From: Casp-Chloro-G3 sp002816715
GTDB taxonomy: Bacteria > Chloroflexota > Dehalococcoidia > Lucifugimonadales > UBA3495
Assembly (NCBI GenBank): GCA_027623815.1
Contig: JAQBUV010000081.1
Location: 1 to 9,942 of the forward strand
DNA: 9,942 nt
Reading direction: 5' to 3'
Shown here: in pieces, positions 6,471 to 9,942 of the stretch
How the letters are laid out: every line of letters begins with the position of its first letter
Position numbering within the stretch: the first letter of the stretch is position 1
Notes under the pieces: generated by a model
What the model saw: only the letters and a program-made list of their open reading frames with translations
Told to the model about the DNA's origin: nothing
The model's database searches: none
Program-made: the position numbers and the translations under genes

Positions 6471-6494
6471 CGTTTGCTGAAATTGTCGTTTATC

Positions 6495-6528
6495 CGCCCG
6501 CTCATCTTGAGCTTGTTGAAGGGTCAAC
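6495..6528. repeat. Short sequence resembling a dispersed intergenic repeat
   Basis: CGCTCATCTTGAGCTTGTTG followed by AAGGGTCAACC lies just downstream of the bicupin B stop. In the opposite sense it resembles the CCCTTCGACAAGCTCAGGATG type of intergenic repeat that I recall from many environmental genomes. Only one copy is in this window, so its repeat status cannot be shown here. Confidence 0.35.
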
Positions 6529-6536
6529 CGGGTTGG

Positions 6537-7250
6537 CTAGTGAGGAGCCTCCGATGCCAACGCGTTGAAGGTCACCCGCACCGATGGCAGGTCGCCTTCG
6601 TTCTTCCACTGGTGATGGGTGTTGGGCGGTACCAGGACCGCGTCGCCCTCGGACACCAGGTAGTCCTTGCCGTCGCAGACCAGGGTGCAGTGGCCCTCCA
6701 GAATGAACACCGCATGGTCCCAGGCGTGGGTGTGGCCGCCGGTGTCGGGGTGGCTCACCGCGCCGGGCTGCATTGCGCCGTTGTACAGCATCAAGTAGTT
6801 GGGGGCGCCGTCTTTGCTGCTGAGGATGCGGCTGCCGGTGTCGCGGTTCAGGTCTTGGTAATTGCGGATGACCGGCGGCTGCCCGGTGCCTTTTCCGCCC
6901 TCGTTGCGCGCGCCGCCGCTCTGGGCCGCGACCAGCGGGTTAATCTCGATGCGCCGGATCACGCCTTCGCCGCCGTTGTTCAGGGTGTAGTGGTCGGTGT
7001 TGGGCGGAATGAACATGGCGTCGCCCTGCTTCACCGGGTACTCCTTGCCATCGCAGACCAGCGTGCCCGACCCCTTGATGATGTAGACCTCATGTTCCCA
7101 TGGGTGGATGTGGTGCGAGCTGGTCTTGTTGGGGTAAATCTCAGAATAGGTCATGGTGCAGGTGGTTGGGCTGTCGTCCAGCCAAATCATGCGGGCCGAC
7201 GGGCCTTCCGGCGTGTAGATGTTCCTGAAATTGCGGATAATTGGTTCCAT
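6537..7250 (-). CDS. Bicupin protein, paralogue B (second in array)
   Basis: 237 residues, two cupin_2 barrels. Domain 1 (HHIHPWEHEVYIIKG at 46-60, PPNTDH at 82-87) is nearly residue-identical to paralogue A. Domain 2 carries HTHAWDHAVFILEG (173-186) and PPNTHH (208-213). The acidic residue at 178 is Asp where paralogues A and C have Glu, so metal binding in that site may be altered. The ATG at 7248-7250 has AAGGAG six bases upstream (plus-strand 7257-7262). It lies 43 bp downstream of paralogue C on the same strand, consistent with one operon. The Gly-rich linker AAQSGGARNEGGKGTGQPPV is conserved. The C-terminal tail NALASEAPH is shared with C but missing in A. The catalytic reaction is unknown. 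Confidence 0.92.
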   Translation of the reverse strand: MEPIIRNFRNIYTPEGPSARMIWLDDSPTTCTMTYSEIYPNKTSSHHIHPWEHEVYIIKGSGTLVCDGKEYPVKQGDAMFIPPNTDHYTLNNGGEGVIRRIEINPLVAAQSGGARNEGGKGTGQPPVIRNYQDLNRDTGSRILSSKDGAPNYLMLYNGAMQPGAVSHPDTGGHTHAWDHAVFILEGHCTLVCDGKDYLVSEGDAVLVPPNTHHQWKNEGDLPSVRVTFNALASEAPH

Positions 7251-7293
7251 GTGTTTCTCCTTGGGATTCTCCTTTTTTGATGCTCAGTCGAGT

Positions 7294-8010
7294 CTAGTGT
7301 TCGGCAGACTCAGAAGCCAGCGGATTGTAAGTGACCCGCTGCATGGGAGCTTGCGTCTCGTTCTTCCACTGGTGGAGGACATTGGGCGGAATCAGAACCG
7401 CATCGTCCTTGGACACGGCGTAGCTCTTGCCATCGCAGACCAGCGTGCCTGAGCCTTCCAGCACAAAGATCACGTGTTCCCAGGCGTGGGTATGCCCGCC
7501 GGCTTCCGGGTGGCTCACCGCGCCGGGCTTCATCGGGTCGTTGTGCAGCATCACGTAGTTGGGCACACCGTCCTTGCCGCTGAGCAGGACATGACCCTTG
7601 GCCCGGTCTAGCTCGCTAGCGTTGCGGATTACCGGCGCCTGGCCGGTGCCCTGACCGCCATTGTTGCCCGCGCCGCCGCTCTGGGCCGCGATTAGGGGGT
7701 TAATTTCGATGCGGTTGATGTCACCCTGGCCACCGTTGTTCAAGGTGTAGTGGTCAGTGTTGGGCGGAATGAACATGGCGTCGCCCTGCTTGACGGGATA
7801 TTCCTTGCCGTCGCAGATCAGCGTGCCGCTGCCCTCGATGATGTAGACCTCGTGCTCCCAGGGGTGGATGTGGTGCGAACTGGTGCCGCCAGGCGGTATA
7901 TGCGAGTAGGTCAGAGTGCAGGTGGGTGGATTATCGTCCAGGGTAATCATCCTGCCGACGGAGCCGTCCTCCGACATTACGTCTTTGACCTTTTTGATTA
8001 CTGGTTCCAT
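7294..8010 (-). CDS. Bicupin protein, paralogue C (first in array)
   Basis: 238 residues, two cupin_2 barrels, promoter-proximal member of the array. Domain 1 has HHIHPWEHEVYIIEG (46-60) and PPNTDH (82-87). Domain 2 has HTHAWEHVIFVLEG (173-186) and a slightly degenerate PPNVLH (208-213). His47/49/87 and His173/175/213 with Glu52/178 are the likely metal-site residues by position in the cupin motifs. The ATG at 8008-8010 has AGGAGG eight bases upstream (plus-strand 8019-8024). A near-consensus promoter lies about 85-115 bp upstream. N-terminal residues 1-30 differ more among the three paralogues than the domain 1 core. The protein has no signal peptide and should be cytoplasmic. Substrate and reaction are not identifiable from sequence. 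Confidence 0.92.
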   Translation of the reverse strand: MEPVIKKVKDVMSEDGSVGRMITLDDNPPTCTLTYSHIPPGGTSSHHIHPWEHEVYIIEGSGTLICDGKEYPVKQGDAMFIPPNTDHYTLNNGGQGDINRIEINPLIAAQSGGAGNNGGQGTGQAPVIRNASELDRAKGHVLLSGKDGVPNYVMLHNDPMKPGAVSHPEAGGHTHAWEHVIFVLEGSGTLVCDGKSYAVSKDDAVLIPPNVLHQWKNETQAPMQRVTYNPLASESAEH

Positions 8011-8095
8011 TGTGGAAACCTCCTATCGTTGTTTGGTTTACGCGCTCGCCGCTGGCTGACGTAGCTAGGACATACAGGCAACGCGGAGCAGCCCA

Positions 8096-8124
8096 ATTAT
8101 AGTATTGGAACGTAGGTGTTTCAA
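8096..8124 (-). promoter_or_regulatory. Near-consensus promoter of the bicupin operon
   Basis: On the minus strand TTGAAA (plus 8119-8124, five of six) and TATAAT (8096-8101, six of six) are separated by the optimal 17 bases. The predicted start is near 8089, giving a leader of about 80 nt before the paralogue C ATG. This is the best promoter in the window and suggests high basal expression. I see no clear operator palindrome next to it. Confidence 0.7.
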
Positions 8125-8164
8125 CGTGGCCGGAGGGATGACCAAGTTGGGGGTCAAAACTGAC

Positions 8165-8466
8165 ATGAGTCATCCCGAATTTAGACGATAAGGAACGCTC
8201 TCTGAGTTACCTTCGTCGTTCCGGCGAAAGCCGGAATCCAGAGCGCCAGTTATGGGTCTACCTGCTGGCGAGCCAAGGAAAGATCGCACTAATCGAAAAA
8301 CTAATCCCTAGTGGCGTTACTTTGATGAAGAGGTCGGTTGTCTGGGTTCCGGCTTCCGCCGGAACGATGAGCGATATAGCCGCTAATGATCAGGTCTCTG
8401 GCGTCTCGCCTTTAGCCAGTTGACCGACGAGCCTACCGGCCAACCAGAAAATTCGGGATGACTCAT
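8165..8466. mobile_element. 302-bp nested inverted-repeat element (MITE-like)
   Basis: An 18-bp perfect outer inverted repeat (ATGAGTCATCCCGAATTT at 8165-8182, its complement at 8449-8466) encloses a second, 25-bp inverted repeat matching at 23 positions (8217-8241 and 8342-8366). Each inner arm is itself a hairpin: TTCCGGC GAAA GCCGGAA on the left and GTTCCGGC TTCC GCCGGAAC on the right. CTGAC (8160-8164) and GTCAG (8473-8477) extend the outer symmetry with a 6-base offset. There is no credible ORF inside. The inner arms resemble a GTTCCGGCGAAAGCCGGAAT-type repeat that I recall as common in intergenic DNA. The element fills most of the gap between the polysaccharide gene and the cupin promoter. 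Confidence 0.65.
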
Positions 8467-8495
8467 ATAGGTGTCAGATATTGGCTCGGCCCGGA

Positions 8496-9942
8496 CTATC
8501 CCCGAAGCGGTGTTTCCGGGGTTGGCCTGCCCTGATAATAGTCCATCAGTAGTGCCCCACTCACGCCGATAATCAACCCCAAGAACATGGCCAGCCCGAT
8601 GTTCCGGCCCCGCTGTGGAGAAACTGGGCTGGCGGGCTGCGACGGTTCCTGTACGGCATTGAGTTGTGCGTATGACGCCAGTCTGTTTTCTATAATGGCC
8701 AGGCGGTCCAATTCTCCTTCCGCCAATTCATAATTGGTCTGTATTTCAGTGACGTCGCTTTTTAGCTCCAGATGGGCCGCTCGCTCGGTGCGGACGCGCG
8801 CGCTCAATTCTCTGATCTCAGGCCGCAATTCCAGAATAGTAGTCTCTAAGACCTCCGCCCCTTTGCGGTCAAGCGCTAGAACGGACTTGGTTTTTTGAAT
8901 CTCCTGGCGAAATAATAGCTCCACCCGGAGATCATCTATCTGCTCTCGCAAGACGCCAACGGCGGTGGATAGCGTAACCGCCTCGCTCCGTTCCACGTCC
9001 AGTAGTATTTTGGTATCGGACAGGTCTTGGCTAAGCCTCACGTAAACCGGATTGAGAGTTAAATCGACGCTGCTGCCTGGTTGACCCAGAAATGCAGGTT
9101 CCGTTGCCAGGGCTTTCTCTAGAGATACCAATCTGGACTTGGCGTTTGGAATCGAAGAATATTTCAGTTCTCGGAGCCGATCTTCAGTGCTGACCAGGGC
9201 GTTTTCCAGGGCCGATAACTGAGACCTGGTCAAATTCTGGCTTAGCTCAATGTAAGTTGGATTGGACTTGAAGGCCAGCGTATCTGCGGGAATCAATATC
9301 TCTGAGAAGGCTTCGCCGGGTTGAATGGCGTCTGGGGAGCCGCCGCCGCCGCTAATACCTCCCGATTCCAGGCCAACAACGCTCTGCAATGATGCCAGTC
9401 TGACTTCATTTGTGGGTATAGAAAAGGCCATTAGTTCTTGAAGTCGTCTTTCTTTGTCAGCTAGGCCAGACTGTAATGTGGATAGCTTTATTTCCAAAAG
9501 GCTTTGGTCATTTTCCAGATCGTACCTTTCCAGCTCCTCTTCGGATCTGGTCAGTTGGGGCAGCAAAAACTTTATCTCTTGGGCGGTCTGTTCCTTTATT
9601 TGATCTAATTGAACCATTATTAGGGATTCCAGCTCCCGTTGGTAGGCCTTCAGCCAAGCGTCGGCGAGCAAAAATGACTGCTCCGCTGAGTCGGCGGATG
9701 CGGTGAAGGTAACGGTCTGGGTTTGAAGCAGGCCGAATTTGAAGCGGGTGCGCAACTGGCTTGGGCTTAAATCAGAATCAATCTGCTCTCGCACTGAGTC
9801 CATTACCGGGCTGCTGCTGGCCAACGCGAGGTAATCTGATGGGGTCAATCCCAGCTGGGTATCACTGCTGGCCAACGCGAGGTAATCTGATGGGGTCAAT
9901 CCCAGCTGGGTATCACTGCTGGCCACCGGTAGCCCAGCAGAC
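8496..9942 (-). CDS. Wzz/GumC-type polysaccharide chain-length determinant, C-terminal part
   Basis: At least 481 residues are visible and the frame is open to the right edge, so the true start and first membrane helix are outside. A GTG at 9924-9926 is in frame but is unlikely to be the start. The protein resembles polysaccharide co-polymerases, which oligomerise in the membrane and set the length of exported polysaccharide chains. The visible order is the Wzz-like segment GLTPSDYLALASSSPVMDSV, then SADSAEQSFLLADAWLKAYQ, then a long coiled-coil region. A Pro-rich stretch (PSQPASPVSPQRG) and a terminal membrane helix (NIGLAMFLGLIIGVSGALLM, about 8535-8603) follow, with a short cytoplasmic tail. 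No Walker motifs or tyrosine-rich tail follow the helix, so no BY-kinase is fused. The coiled-coil region contains an internal duplicate module. A perfect 17-residue tandem repeat lies at the edge. Confidence 0.85.
   Translation of the reverse strand, partial: SAGLPVASSDTQLGLTPSDYLALASSDTQLGLTPSDYLALASSSPVMDSVREQIDSDLSPSQLRTRFKFGLLQTQTVTFTASADSAEQSFLLADAWLKAYQRELESLIMVQLDQIKEQTAQEIKFLLPQLTRSEEELERYDLENDQSLLEIKLSTLQSGLADKERRLQELMAFSIPTNEVRLASLQSVVGLESGGISGGGGSPDAIQPGEAFSEILIPADTLAFKSNPTYIELSQNLTRSQLSALENALVSTEDRLRELKYSSIPNAKSRLVSLEKALATEPAFLGQPGSSVDLTLNPVYVRLSQDLSDTKILLDVERSEAVTLSTAVGVLREQIDDLRVELLFRQEIQKTKSVLALDRKGAEVLETTILELRPEIRELSARVRTERAAHLELKSDVTEIQTNYELAEGELDRLAIIENRLASYAQLNAVQEPSQPASPVSPQRGRNIGLAMFLGLIIGVSGALLMDYYQGRPTPETPLRG
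9814..9925. repeat. Perfect 51-bp in-frame tandem repeat in the Wzz-type gene
   Basis: Two identical 51-bp units (9814-9864 and 9865-9915) are followed by the first 10 bases of a third (9916-9925). Each encodes the 17 residues ASSDTQLGLTPSDYLAL, so the frame is preserved. Absolute identity at DNA level means the duplication is recent, subject to copy-number change, or an assembly artefact near the window edge. Confidence 0.95.

Noticed and set aside
6420..7280. 286-codon open frame on the plus strand, plus similar frames at 5798-6256 and 7750-8064
   Set aside because: These are antisense to the bicupin genes, and their recurring GVDVVR and VGRNEHGVALL phrases are translations of the conserved cupin DNA on the wrong strand. 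They have no suitable ribosome sites.
8011..8089. Riboswitch in the bicupin leader
   Set aside because: The ~80-nt leader has no conserved core I recognise and only short, weak pairings.
9814..9925. CRISPR-like array
   Set aside because: The repeats are directly adjacent with no spacers and lie inside a coding frame; this is a coding tandem duplication.

Overview
The window looks like a GC-rich bacterial chromosome segment, most likely from an environmental Chloroflexota (Dehalococcoidia/SAR202-like) lineage. That assignment is an inference from the general look of the LigA, acyl-CoA dehydrogenase and Wzz-type proteins and from the many short dispersed repeats. No rRNA, tRNA or other direct taxonomic marker is present.

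Layout: (1) 1-215, the 5' part of an unrecognised tryptophan-rich gene on the minus strand, running off the left edge. (2) 243-433, a 191-bp element with 20-bp terminal inverted repeats (MITE-like) in the leader of that gene. (3) 588-2148, minus strand: a SnoaL/NTF2-like gene followed 22 bp later by an acyl-CoA dehydrogenase, probably one transcript from a promoter near 2217-2245. (4) 2388-4421, plus strand: a complete NAD-dependent DNA ligase, ligA, divergent from the previous pair. (5) 4422-4827: hairpin-rich CT/AG repeats and a decayed gene remnant. (6) 4828-5502, minus strand, AT-richer: a membrane protein ending in a DnaJ C-terminal (substrate-binding) domain with no J domain, overlapped in another frame by a 41-codon hydrophobic ORF. 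(7) 5639-8010, minus strand: three tandem two-domain cupin (bicupin) paralogues behind a near-consensus promoter at 8096-8124. A second copy of the hairpin repeat lies between the second and third. (8) 8165-8466: a 302-bp element of nested inverted repeats. (9) 8496-9942, minus strand: the C-terminal part of a Wzz/GumC-type polysaccharide chain-length determinant. It carries a perfect 51-bp in-frame tandem duplication next to the right edge.

How the parts relate: the ligase is housekeeping, and the dehydrogenase/SnoaL pair suggests acyl-CoA catabolism. The bicupin array is the most distinctive locus. All three proteins keep domain 1 almost unchanged (one 65-nt stretch is identical in two copies), while domain 2 and the N-terminus have diverged. 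This looks like tandem duplication followed by specialisation or gene conversion. No defence system, CRISPR array or intact transposase is visible. The mobile-DNA signal comes only from short non-autonomous repeat elements in the intergenic gaps.
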